The notes beneath the pieces were generated by a model. That model did not search any database and had not been told where the DNA came from. It worked only from the letters and a program-made list of their open reading frames with translations. A stretch of DNA of 64,000 bases from Streptomyces melanogenes (GTDB taxonomy: Bacteria > Actinomycetota > Actinomycetes > Streptomycetales > Streptomycetaceae). A program made the position numbers and the translations under genes. Location: positions 307,226 to 371,225 of the forward strand of contig NZ_BMTS01000009.1 in assembly GCF_014649795.1 (NCBI RefSeq), in the 5' to 3' direction. Below, in pieces: positions 31,767-39,345 of this stretch. How positions within the stretch are numbered: the stretch's first letter is position 1; the number at the start of each line of letters is the position of its first letter.

Positions 31767-33128
31767 CTAGAGCTTCGTCCAGGCCTCCGTCAGGACCTCG
31801 CGCAGGATGCCCTCGATCTCGTCGAAGGTCCCCTGGTCGGAGATGAGCGGCGGGGCCAGCTGGACCACCGGGTCGCCCCGGTCGTCGGCGCGGCAGTACA
31901 GGCCGTTGTCGTACAGCGCCTTGGAGAGGAAGCCGTACAGGACGCGCTCGGTCTCCTCGTCGTTGAAGGACTCCTTGGTGGCCTTGTCCTTGACGAGCTC
32001 GATGCCGTAGAAGAAGCCGTTGCCGCGGACGTCGCCGACGATCGGCAGGTCGTGCAGCTTCTTGAGGGTGTCGAAGAAGGCGCCCTCGTTGTCGAGCACG
32101 TGCTGGTTGAGGCCCTCGCGCTCGAAGATGTCGAGGTTGGCCAGGCCCACGGCCGCGGAGACCGGGTGGCCGCCGAAGGTGTAGCCGTGCAGGAAGGTGT
32201 TGTCGCCCTTGTAGAACGGCTCCGCCAGCTTGTCGGAGATGATGCAGGCGCCGATCGGGGAGTAGCCCGAGGTCATGCCCTTGGCGCAGGTGATCATGTC
32301 CGGTACGTAGTCGAACTTGTCGCAGGCGAACATCGTGCCCAGCCGGCCGAAGGCGCAGATGACCTCGTCGGAGACGAGCAGCACGTCGTACTTGTCGCAG
32401 ATCTCGCGCACGCGCTGGAAGTAGCCGGGCGGCGGCGGGAAGCAGCCGCCCGCGTTCTGCACGGGCTCCAGGAAGACCGCGGCGACCGTGTCGGGGCCCT
32501 CGAAGAGGATCTCCTGCTCGATCTGGTCGGCGGCCCAGCGGCCGAAGGCCACCGGGTCGTCGCCGTGGATCGGGGCGCGGTAGATGTTGGTGTTCGGCAC
32601 CTTGTGCGCGCCGGGGACCAGCGGCTCGAAGGGGGCCTTCAGGGCGGGCAGACCGGTGATGGACAGGGCGCCCTGCGGGGTGCCGTGGTAGGCGACCGCG
32701 CGCGAGATGACCTTGTACTTCGTGTGGTTGCCGGTGAGCTTGTGGTACTGCTTCGCCAGCTTCCAGGCGGTCTCGACGGCCTCGCCGCCGCCGGTGGTGA
32801 AGAAGACCTTGTTGAGGTCGCCCGGGGCGTAGTTCGCCAGGCGCTCGGCGAGCTCCACGGCCTTGGGGTGGGCGTAGGACCACACCGGGAAGAAGGCCAG
32901 CTCCTGCGCCTGCTTGTAGGCGGTCTCGGCGAGCTCGTGGCGGCCGTGGCCGGCGTTGACGACGAACAGGCCGGAGAGACCGTCGAGGTACTTCTTGCCC
33001 TTGTCGTCGTAGATGTAGGTGCCCTCGCCCCGCACGATGGTGGGAACGGGCGCGTTCTCGTACGACGACATGCGGGTGAAGTGCATCCACAGGTGGTCGT
33101 AGGCGGTCTGGCTCAGGTCCTTGCTCAC
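31767..33128 (-). CDS. Class III PLP-dependent aminotransferase (putative putrescine/polyamine)
   Basis: 453 residues from GTG 33128. PLP is held by K283 in CAKGMTSGYSPIGA, with D254 in LLVSDEVICAFGRLG and GGGEAVETAWKLA for phosphate binding. It belongs to the omega-aminotransferase group using pyruvate or oxoglutarate with an amine donor. The substrate is inferred from context: an AsnC regulator two bases upstream, a divergent aldehyde dehydrogenase of the gamma-aminobutyraldehyde type, and a PotD-like lipoprotein. The corresponding S. coelicolor region has been discussed for polyamine use, recalled from the literature. A diamine or beta-alanine donor is possible. Confidence 0.88.
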   Translation of the reverse strand: MSKDLSQTAYDHLWMHFTRMSSYENAPVPTIVRGEGTYIYDDKGKKYLDGLSGLFVVNAGHGRHELAETAYKQAQELAFFPVWSYAHPKAVELAERLANYAPGDLNKVFFTTGGGEAVETAWKLAKQYHKLTGNHTKYKVISRAVAYHGTPQGALSITGLPALKAPFEPLVPGAHKVPNTNIYRAPIHGDDPVAFGRWAADQIEQEILFEGPDTVAAVFLEPVQNAGGCFPPPPGYFQRVREICDKYDVLLVSDEVICAFGRLGTMFACDKFDYVPDMITCAKGMTSGYSPIGACIISDKLAEPFYKGDNTFLHGYTFGGHPVSAAVGLANLDIFEREGLNQHVLDNEGAFFDTLKKLHDLPIVGDVRGNGFFYGIELVKDKATKESFNDEETERVLYGFLSKALYDNGLYCRADDRGDPVVQLAPPLISDQGTFDEIEGILREVLTEAWTKL

Positions 33129-33130
33129 GG

Positions 33131-33622
33131 CTATCGGGTTCCCCACATATAGGTCTGCTTCTTCAACTTGAGGTAGACGAAGCTCTCGGTGGAGCGCACG
33201 CCGGGGAGGGCGCGGATCCGCTTGTTGATGACGTCCAGCAGGTGGTCGTCGTCCTCGCAGACGACCTCCACCATCAGGTCGAAGGAGCCCGCGGTCATCA
33301 CCACGTACTCGCACTCGGCCATGGCCGTGAGCGCCTCCGCGACCGGGTCGAGGTCGCCCTCGACATTGATGCCGACCATCGCCTGGCGCCGGAACCCCAC
33401 GGTGAGGGGGTCGGTGACGGCGACGATCTGCATCACGCCCTGGTCCAGCAGCTTCTGCACGCGCTGCCGCACGGCCGCCTCGGACAGGCCCACGGCCTTG
33501 CCGATCGCTGCGTACGGGCGGCGCCCGTCTTCCTGGAGCTGCTCGATGATCGCCAGGGACACGGCATCGATCGACGGGGACGATCCGTTTCCGGTCCTGG
33601 GGTCTGCGCTTCGACTGGCCAC
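33131..33622 (-). CDS. Lrp/AsnC family transcriptional regulator
   Basis: 163 residues from GTG 33622. The N-terminal helix-turn-helix is IDAVSLAIIEQLQEDGRRPY then AAIGKAVGLSEAAVRQRVQK, followed by the RAM ligand-binding domain (DLMVEVVCEDDDHLLDVINK). Such regulators sense amino acids or related metabolites. Two bases separate its stop from the aminotransferase start, so they form an operon, and an aldehyde dehydrogenase gene diverges. It is likely to control both directions from the 177-base gap, where an imperfect palindrome typical of the family is visible. The start is chosen from family length; no strong ribosome-binding site helps. Confidence 0.92.
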   Translation of the reverse strand: MASRSADPRTGNGSSPSIDAVSLAIIEQLQEDGRRPYAAIGKAVGLSEAAVRQRVQKLLDQGVMQIVAVTDPLTVGFRRQAMVGINVEGDLDPVAEALTAMAECEYVVMTAGSFDLMVEVVCEDDDHLLDVINKRIRALPGVRSTESFVYLKLKKQTYMWGTR

Positions 33623-33664
33623 GGAGCCACTGTGCACCCGACTCGTCTGTCCCGCAACCCCAAA

Positions 33665-33681
33665 GCGATGAAATTCGTTGT
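33665..33681. promoter_or_regulatory. Possible Lrp/AsnC operator
   Basis: GCGATGAAATTCGTTGT is an imperfect 17-base palindrome with an A+T-rich centre in otherwise GC-rich DNA, 43 bases before the AsnC start. Its shape fits Lrp/AsnC sites. TAAGGT at 33753-33758 with TGTCGA at 33729-33734 (18-base spacer) is a plausible promoter for the divergent aldehyde dehydrogenase. Confidence 0.35.
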
Positions 33682-33799
33682 TCCGTGACCTCGGAAGCAC
33701 TGAATCCGAAGTTACCGGGCGGCGGGTCTGTCGAAAGCGACACTTCACCGACTAAGGTGGGCGTCTCACCCATCGGACACCGAACCGGAGGCCAGCGAA

Positions 33800-35239
33800 G
33801 TGACCACCGAACTGCGTCGTTTGCGCAACTACATCGACGGAGAGTTCCGCGATGCTGCCGACGGGCGGACCATCGAGGTGGTCAACCCGGCCACGGGCGA
33901 GGCGTACGCCACCTCGCCGCTCTCCGGCCAGGCGGACGTCGACGCCGCCATGGCCGCCGCCGCCGCGGCCTTCCCGGCCTGGCGCGACACCACCCCGGCC
34001 GAGCGCCAGAGGGTCCTGCTGAAGATCGCGGACGCCTTCGAGGAGCGCGCCGAGGAGCTGATCGCGGCCGAGTCGGAGAACACCGGCAAGCCGCTCGCGC
34101 TCACCGCCAGCGAAGAGATCCCGCCGATGGTGGACCAGATCCGCTTCTTCGCCGGCGCCGCCCGGCTGCTCGAAGGCCGCTCGGCCGGCGAGTACATGGA
34201 GGGCATGACCTCGATCGTCCGCCGCGAGCCGGTGGGCGTCTGCGCGCAGGTCGCGCCGTGGAACTACCCGATGATGATGGCCGTGTGGAAGTTCGCCCCG
34301 GCGCTCGCCGCGGGCAACACGGTCGTCCTCAAGCCCTCGGACACCACCCCCGCCTCCACCGTACTGATCGCCGAGATCATCGGCGCGATCGTCCCCAAGG
34401 GCGTCTTCAACGTCATCTGCGGCGACCGCGACACCGGCCGCGCGATGGTCGAGCACCCCACCCCCGCGATGGCCTCCATCACCGGTTCCGTACGGGCCGG
34501 CATGCAGGTCGCCGAGTCGGCGGCCAAGGACGTCAAGCGCGTCCACCTAGAGCTCGGCGGCAAGGCCCCGGTCGTCGTCTTCGAGGACGCCGACATCGCC
34601 AAGGCCGTCGAGGACATCGCGGTCGCGGGCTACTTCAACGCGGGCCAGGACTGTACGGCCGCGACCCGCGTGCTCGTCCACGAGTCCATCCACGACGAGT
34701 TCGTGACCGCGCTCGCCAAGGCCGCCGCCGACACCAAGACCGGCCAGCCGGACGACGAGGACGTGCTGTACGGCCCGCTCAACAACGCCAACCAGCTCAA
34801 GCAGGTCACCGGCTTCATCGACCGCCTCCCGGCGCACGCCAAGGTCGAGGCGGGCGGCCACCGGGTCGGCGACAAGGGCTACTTCTACGCCCCGACCGTC
34901 GTCTCCGGCCTCAAGCAGGACGACGAGATCATCCAGAACGAGGTCTTCGGCCCGGTCATCACCGTCCAGTCGTTCACGGACGAGAAGCAGGCCCTGGAGT
35001 ACGCCAACGGCGTCGAGTACGCCCTGGCCTCCTCGGTCTGGACGAAGGACCACGCCCGCGCGATGCGCATGTCCAAGTACCTGGACTTCGGCTGCGTCTG
35101 GATCAACACGCACATCCCGCTGGTCGCGGAGATGCCGCACGGCGGCTTCAAGAAGTCCGGCTACGGCAAGGACCTCTCGGCGTACGGCTTCGAGGACTAC
35201 ACCCGCATCAAGCACGTGATGACGTCGTACGAGGGCTGA
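33800..35239 (+). CDS. Gamma-aminobutyraldehyde-type aldehyde dehydrogenase
   Basis: 479 residues from GTG 33800, behind CGGAGGCC. NAD(P)-dependent oxidation of an aldehyde to its acid. Catalytic cysteine C285 in NAGQDCTAATR, general base glutamate in HLELGGKAP (about 251), and cofactor-binding APWNYPMMMAVWK and GSVRAG are all present. The closest recognised type is PatD/PuuC-like 4-aminobutyraldehyde dehydrogenase, by overall pattern and context. A perfect hairpin follows the stop. Two more aldehyde dehydrogenases occur in the window (44108, 60945), so division of labour is likely. Confidence 0.9.
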   Translation: MTTELRRLRNYIDGEFRDAADGRTIEVVNPATGEAYATSPLSGQADVDAAMAAAAAAFPAWRDTTPAERQRVLLKIADAFEERAEELIAAESENTGKPLALTASEEIPPMVDQIRFFAGAARLLEGRSAGEYMEGMTSIVRREPVGVCAQVAPWNYPMMMAVWKFAPALAAGNTVVLKPSDTTPASTVLIAEIIGAIVPKGVFNVICGDRDTGRAMVEHPTPAMASITGSVRAGMQVAESAAKDVKRVHLELGGKAPVVVFEDADIAKAVEDIAVAGYFNAGQDCTAATRVLVHESIHDEFVTALAKAAADTKTGQPDDEDVLYGPLNNANQLKQVTGFIDRLPAHAKVEAGGHRVGDKGYFYAPTVVSGLKQDDEIIQNEVFGPVITVQSFTDEKQALEYANGVEYALASSVWTKDHARAMRMSKYLDFGCVWINTHIPLVAEMPHGGFKKSGYGKDLSAYGFEDYTRIKHVMTSYEG

Positions 35240-35258
35240 CTCCCCTCGTAGGGACGGG

Positions 35259-35298
35259 ACGTGTGGTGCGGCACCGGACGGGGTGCCGCACCACACGT
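35259..35298 (+). terminator. Perfect 17-bp hairpin after the aldehyde dehydrogenase
   Basis: ACGTGTGGTGCGGCACC (35259-35275) pairs perfectly with GGTGCCGCACCACACGT (35282-35298) around a six-base loop. It lies 19 bases after the stop and separates the gene from the orphan PotD-like gene 117 bases further on. Confidence 0.75.
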
Positions 35299-35414
35299 GT
35301 GTCCGGGGCCTGATCGGTCGACAGGTTGTCGGGCCTGCGGGGTCGGGCTGTACGCAGCGTCCATTGCCCCGTACACCGGCGCCCCGGCATCCTTCGGGGG
35401 TGCGAGCGACCCCC

Positions 35415-36587
35415 ATGAACCCCCTCTCCCGCCGCCACCTGCTGCGCGCGCTCGGCGGCGGGGCCGCCGCGGCCGCGCTGGCGGGCTGCGGAGTGCCCGC
35501 GGCGTACGTCGGACCCGGCGACCGCGCGGCGCGCGACCGCTCGGCCGCCGACCACCGGCTCACCTTCGCCAACTGGCCGCTGTACATCGACACCGACGAG
35601 GACGACAAGTCGAAGCGGCCCACCCTCGACGCGTTCACCAAGAGCACCGGGATCTCCGTCACCTACACCGAGGAGATCAACGACAACGACGAGTTCTTCG
35701 GGAAGATCAGCCCGGCCCTGATGAACCATCAGGCCACCGGCCGGGACATCGTCGTCGTCAGCGACTGGATGGCGGCCCGGTTCGTACGGCTCGGCTGGGT
35801 GCAGGAGATGGAGCGCGCCCGCCAGCCCAACGTCGCCAAGAACCTGGACCCGCAGCTCACCACGCCCGCCTTCGACGAGGGGCGGCTGCACAGCGTGCCC
35901 TGGCAGTCCGGGATCACCGGCATCGCGTACAACAAGAAGCGGCTCGGCCGCGAGATCAAGCACACCGGTGACCTGTGGGACCCGCGGCTCGCGGGCAAGG
36001 TGACGCTGCTGTCCGGGCTCGACGAGTCGTTCGCGCTGCTGATGCAGGGCGACGGCGTCGACGTGACGCGGTGGACGGCCGACGACTTCCACCGGATGTG
36101 CGACAAGGTCGAGAAGCAGGTCCACAAGAAGCAGATACGCCGCTTCACCGGCAACGACTACATCAAGGACCTCTCCACCGGCGACGTGCTGGCCTGCCAG
36201 GCGTACTCGGGCGATGTGATCCAGCTCCAGGCGGACAACCCCGACATCGAGTTCGTGGTGCCCGAGGAGGGCGCCGAGCTGTGGGCCGAGTCGATGATGA
36301 TCCCCAACCTGGCCCGCCACAAGGCCAACGCCGAGGCGCTGATCGACTACTACTACGACCCGCACGTGGCGGCGGAGCTCGCGGTCTGGGTCAACTACGT
36401 CTGCCCGGTCCCGGCCGCCCGCGAGGTCCTCGCGGCCTCCAAGGACAAGGACCGCGCGGAACTGGCCGAGGACCCCCTGGTCTTCCCGGACGCCGAGATG
36501 CGCCAACGCCTCGCGATCGCCCGGGACATCACGTCGGAGGAACGGCTGGAGTTCGCTAAGAGGTGGAACGCGATCGTGGGGCTCTAG
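35415..36587 (+). CDS. PotD-like polyamine-binding lipoprotein, orphan copy
   Basis: 390 residues from ATG 35415. The N-terminus MNPLSRRHLLRALGGGAAAA has twin arginines and is followed by lipobox LAGC, suggesting Tat export and lipid anchoring. The mature part is PotD-like: RLTFANWPLYIDTDEDDKSK, EEINDNDEFFGKISPAL and KKQIRRFTGNDYIKDLSTGD. It is clearly paralogous to the protein at 45706 (both share IRRFTGNDY and INDN...FFGKI). No permease or ATPase gene accompanies it, so it may feed the transporter at 47012-49877. A promoter is not obvious between the upstream hairpin and the ATG. Confidence 0.88.
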   Translation: MNPLSRRHLLRALGGGAAAAALAGCGVPAAYVGPGDRAARDRSAADHRLTFANWPLYIDTDEDDKSKRPTLDAFTKSTGISVTYTEEINDNDEFFGKISPALMNHQATGRDIVVVSDWMAARFVRLGWVQEMERARQPNVAKNLDPQLTTPAFDEGRLHSVPWQSGITGIAYNKKRLGREIKHTGDLWDPRLAGKVTLLSGLDESFALLMQGDGVDVTRWTADDFHRMCDKVEKQVHKKQIRRFTGNDYIKDLSTGDVLACQAYSGDVIQLQADNPDIEFVVPEEGAELWAESMMIPNLARHKANAEALIDYYYDPHVAAELAVWVNYVCPVPAAREVLAASKDKDRAELAEDPLVFPDAEMRQRLAIARDITSEERLEFAKRWNAIVGL

Positions 36588-36605
36588 AAGGAGCCCCGAG
36601 GCTGG

Positions 36606-36635
36606 TTTGAACACGTTCAAATCGCGGCGTAGGCT
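36606..36635 (+). promoter_or_regulatory. Palindromic operator overlapping a leaderless promoter
   Basis: TTTGAACACGTTCAAA (36606-36621) is a perfect palindrome (7+2+7). It contains a good -35, TTGAAC (36607-36612). After a 17-base spacer comes TAGGCT (36630-36635) as -10, and the next gene's ATG begins at 36642, seven bases later. Such TTGAAC...GTTCAA palindromes are typical TetR-family operators. Confidence 0.65.
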
Positions 36636-36641
36636 GCGGTC

Positions 36642-37172
36642 ATGAGCGAGCGAAGAGCTGCCCTCGTGCGGCGCATACGCCTGTGGCTTGTCGTCTTCAT
36701 CGTCTGCCTCGTGCTGAGCGGACTGACCGCGTTCCCGCTGGTGCACGAACTGCACTGGACGCAGAGCCTGCTGCGGTCCACCCCGGCGGGGGACTGGTTC
36801 CCGGGCCTGACGGGGTGGATCGACCGGGTGCGCGAGGGGCTCGACGCGACGGACGAGAAGTACCCCTTCGTCCTCTACGGAACGGACTGGCTGGCGTTCG
36901 CGCACCTCGTCATCGCCGTCGCGTTCTACGGGCCCTACCGCGATCCGGTGCGCAACATCTGGGTGATCGAGTTCGGGATGATCGCCTGCGCCGGGATCAT
37001 CCCGCTGGCCCTGATCTGCGGGCCGGTGCGCGGCATCCCCTTCTGGTGGTCGGTGATCGACATGTCCTTCGGCGTGTTCGGGGTGATCCCGCTGTACGTC
37101 GTACGCCGGAAGATCAAGGAGCTGGAGGCGCTCACGGCGCCGGCCCCCGCGGGGGCACCAGCGGCCGTGTGA
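36642..37172 (+). CDS. Four-pass membrane protein, function unknown
   Basis: 176 residues. Hydrophobic segments at about 12-32 (LWLVVFIVCLVLSGLTAFPL), 80-96, 105-125 and 130-150. An extracytoplasmic stretch between the first two holds WTQSLLRSTPAGDWFPGLTG. A basic N-terminus and a basic segment RRKIKEL near the end suggest both termini face the cytoplasm. I do not recognise the family. It appears to be transcribed as a leaderless mRNA from a promoter inside a palindromic operator, so it is probably repressed by a TetR-like regulator that is not adjacent. It converges on the serine hydrolase gene with a one-base gap. Confidence 0.72.
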   Translation: MSERRAALVRRIRLWLVVFIVCLVLSGLTAFPLVHELHWTQSLLRSTPAGDWFPGLTGWIDRVREGLDATDEKYPFVLYGTDWLAFAHLVIAVAFYGPYRDPVRNIWVIEFGMIACAGIIPLALICGPVRGIPFWWSVIDMSFGVFGVIPLYVVRRKIKELEALTAPAPAGAPAAV

Positions 37173-37173
37173 G

Positions 37174-38334
37174 TCAGTGGTGGGTCGGGGGGCCGAAGGT
37201 GGTGGCGACGATCGTCAGGGCTGTCGGGTTCATGTCCTTGCCCTTGGCGTCCGTCGAGTTGACGCTGTACACGAGGGTCCGGGACAGGTCCGGGGTCGCG
37301 GCGATCACCGCGTTGTAGCCCCAGCGTCCGCCCGTCTTGCCCCACACCTGGCGGCCGCCGAGCTCCATGGTCTCCAGGCCCGCGCTGTACGCGGAGGGCT
37401 CGTCGGTCCCGTACAGGTGCACGTTCGGGCCGGGGGTGGTGAACATTTCCTTGAGGAGGGGGCCGCGCACGACCTCTCCCCGGAACAGGGACCGGAGGAA
37501 CGTCTCCAGGTCGGCGGTGGTCGAGATCAGGTCCCCTGCGGCGAAGGCCTCGGTGGCGCCCCAGACCGTCACATCGCGCAGTTCCTTGGTTCCGTCGGCC
37601 TTCACGAACTCCTGGTAGCCGTGGTTGTGGGGGCCGTGGATGGTGGGGTCGGCGCCGGGGAAGTAGCTGTCGCGGAGACCCAGCGGCTTGAGGATACGGC
37701 GCTGGACCTGGTGGGCGTACGAGTCGTGGGTGACCTTCTCGATCAGCAGACCGGCGACGGTGTAGCCGATGTTGTCGTACCTCTGCTGGGTCCCGGGCTT
37801 GAACAGCCGCTTCTGGGAGGTGGCCTGACGGACCATCGCGGCGGGGTCGTGCCGGTCGAAGCGGTGCGCGTACCAGGCGTCGAGGGTGTCGCCGCTGCCG
37901 CTGTCGTACGACGGGATGCCGCTGGTGTGGTTCAGCAACTGGCGTACGGTGACGTGCTTGTACGAGGCCGGTATCAGCTCGGGCAGATAGGCGCGGACGG
38001 GCCGGTCGAGGTCCACCTTGCCCTCGCCCGCGAGCTGGAGCACGACGGCGGCGGTGAACACCTTGGTGACGGAGCCGACGCGGAAACGGGCGCGGGGGTC
38101 GGCGGGGTTCTGGGTCTTGAGGTCGTGGACCCCGCCGCTGCCGGTGAAGGTGCCCTGGGTGCCGCCGACGCGGACGAGGGCGGCGGTGGCGTTGCCGTTG
38201 GGGAGCTGGGCGAGCAGGGCGGGCAGGCCCGGCTGGGCGGTGGTGGAGTGCGGGGCGGGCGGCGCGGCGACGGCGGGGGTGGCGGCGCCGCCGAGCGCGA
38301 GGACGAGGGCGGTGGCGACGAGGGTGGTACGCAT
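37174..38334 (-). CDS. Secreted serine hydrolase, beta-lactamase/DD-peptidase class C family
   Basis: 386 residues. The signal peptide MRTTLVATALVLALGGAATP ends near AVAA. The penicillin-recognising triad is complete: S88-V-T-K91, Y186-D-N188 and K333-T-G335. Overall it resembles the Streptomyces R61 DD-carboxypeptidase (FRVGSVTK; LLNHTSGIPSY matches its VRQVMSHRSG region), though R61 has HTG where this has KTG. Roles could be D-alanyl-D-alanine carboxypeptidase or esterase. It converges on the membrane protein gene; upstream is a short gap to the response regulator terminator. Confidence 0.88.
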   Translation of the reverse strand: MRTTLVATALVLALGGAATPAVAAPPAPHSTTAQPGLPALLAQLPNGNATAALVRVGGTQGTFTGSGGVHDLKTQNPADPRARFRVGSVTKVFTAAVVLQLAGEGKVDLDRPVRAYLPELIPASYKHVTVRQLLNHTSGIPSYDSGSGDTLDAWYAHRFDRHDPAAMVRQATSQKRLFKPGTQQRYDNIGYTVAGLLIEKVTHDSYAHQVQRRILKPLGLRDSYFPGADPTIHGPHNHGYQEFVKADGTKELRDVTVWGATEAFAAGDLISTTADLETFLRSLFRGEVVRGPLLKEMFTTPGPNVHLYGTDEPSAYSAGLETMELGGRQVWGKTGGRWGYNAVIAATPDLSRTLVYSVNSTDAKGKDMNPTALTIVATTFGPPTHH

Positions 38335-38438
38335 GGGGTGCTACTCCGTCAGCAGAGGGTCGGGGTCGATGACCCAATCCTGCTGATCTTCGGCGCCCGG
38401 GGGATCGCCGGAGCGAGCGATTGAGGGGGCCGGGTTTC

Positions 38439-38456
38439 CTCCCCCGCGCGGGGGAG
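38439..38456 (-). terminator. Hairpin after the response regulator gene
   Basis: CTCCCCCGCGCGGGGGAG is a perfect 18-base palindrome, eight bases past the minus-strand stop at 38465 and followed on that strand by GAAACC. It probably ends the deaminase-GDPD-kinase-regulator transcript. Confidence 0.55.
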
Positions 38457-38464
38457 TCGAGGAG

Positions 38465-39124
38465 TCAGCCGTTCACCGCGATGAGCCCCGTCTCGTACGC
38501 GCAGATCACCGCCTGGATACGGTCCCGGAGCCCCAACTTCGCCAGAACATGCCCGACATGGGTCTTCACCGTGTGCTCGGAGACGGTGAGCTCGGCCGCG
38601 ATCTCGGCGTTGGAGAGGCCTCGGCCGAGCAGGAGCAGCGTCTCGCGTTCGCGCGCGGTCAGCACGTCCAGGCGCCCGGACGGGGGCGCGGGCGCGGCCG
38701 GCGGCCGGGAGGTGTACTCCGCGATCAGCCGCCGCGCCACGGACGGCGCCACCAGGGACTCGCCGGCCGCGACGACGCGTACGGCGTGGACGAGGTCGTC
38801 CCGGCGTACGTCCTTGAGCAGGAAGCCGCTGGCTCCGGCGTGCAGGGCGTCGAACACGTATGCGCCGGAGTCGAAGGTCGTGAGCATTACGGTGCGGCAG
38901 GTGGATTCTGTGGTGATGGTGCGGCAGGCGGTTATGCCGTCTGTGACGGGCATGCGGATGTCCAGGAGGGCTACGTCGGGGTGGAGGCGTCGTACGGCTT
39001 CTACGGCCGCTTCGCCGTTGGCCGCCTCTGCGACGACCTCGATGTCGGGCTGTGCGTCGAGGATCATGGCGAATCCGCTGCGCACGAGTTCTTGGTCGTC
39101 GGCGACGACGACGTGGATGGTCAT
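38465..39124 (-). CDS. NarL/LuxR-family response regulator
   Basis: 219 residues from ATG 39124, behind GAGGGGG. The receiver domain has phosphoacceptor D55 in VALLDIRMPVTDG, acidic D9-D10 and the conserved LKD lysine (FLLKDVRRDD). The LuxR helix-turn-helix is LTARERETLLLLGRGLSNAE then IAAELTVSEHTVKTHVGHVL. Partner kinase: the gene at 39299-40519 directly upstream on the same strand. Between them lies a dispersed repeat with a long hairpin, so the regulator may be transcribed less than, or separately from, its kinase. Confidence 0.94.
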   Translation of the reverse strand: MTIHVVVADDQELVRSGFAMILDAQPDIEVVAEAANGEAAVEAVRRLHPDVALLDIRMPVTDGITACRTITTESTCRTVMLTTFDSGAYVFDALHAGASGFLLKDVRRDDLVHAVRVVAAGESLVAPSVARRLIAEYTSRPPAAPAPPSGRLDVLTARERETLLLLGRGLSNAEIAAELTVSEHTVKTHVGHVLAKLGLRDRIQAVICAYETGLIAVNG

Positions 39125-39175
39125 GGTGTGTCCCCCTCGTGGGGAGGGTACTTGGGGCTGCGCCCGGGTTGGTTC

Positions 39176-39345
39176 CCCACCCCGCCCCTTCCCGAAAGCC
39201 CTGGGCGGGCGGCCGGGTGCTTCGGCTGCGGACCGTCCCCAACTGATCGCGCAGTTCCCCGCGCCCCTGAAGATGCCGCTCCGCGGCAATCCCCGCTTTT
39301 AGGGGCGCGGGGAACTGCGCGACCAGCCATCCACGGTCCGCAGGC
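39176..39345. repeat. Dispersed repeat copy 2 (complete modular element)
   Basis: An outer G/C module starting CCCCACCCCGCCCCTTCCCG is followed by CTGCGGACCGT (about 39226), then GCGCAGTTCCCCGCGCCCCT (39249-39268). A short GATGCCGCTCCGCGGCAAT hairpin sits in the middle; the perfect complement of the 20-base arm is at 39301-39320, then ACGGTCCGCAG closes the outer stem. On the minus strand it encodes the end of the histidine kinase, ...RTVDGWSRSSPRP. Confidence 0.85.
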
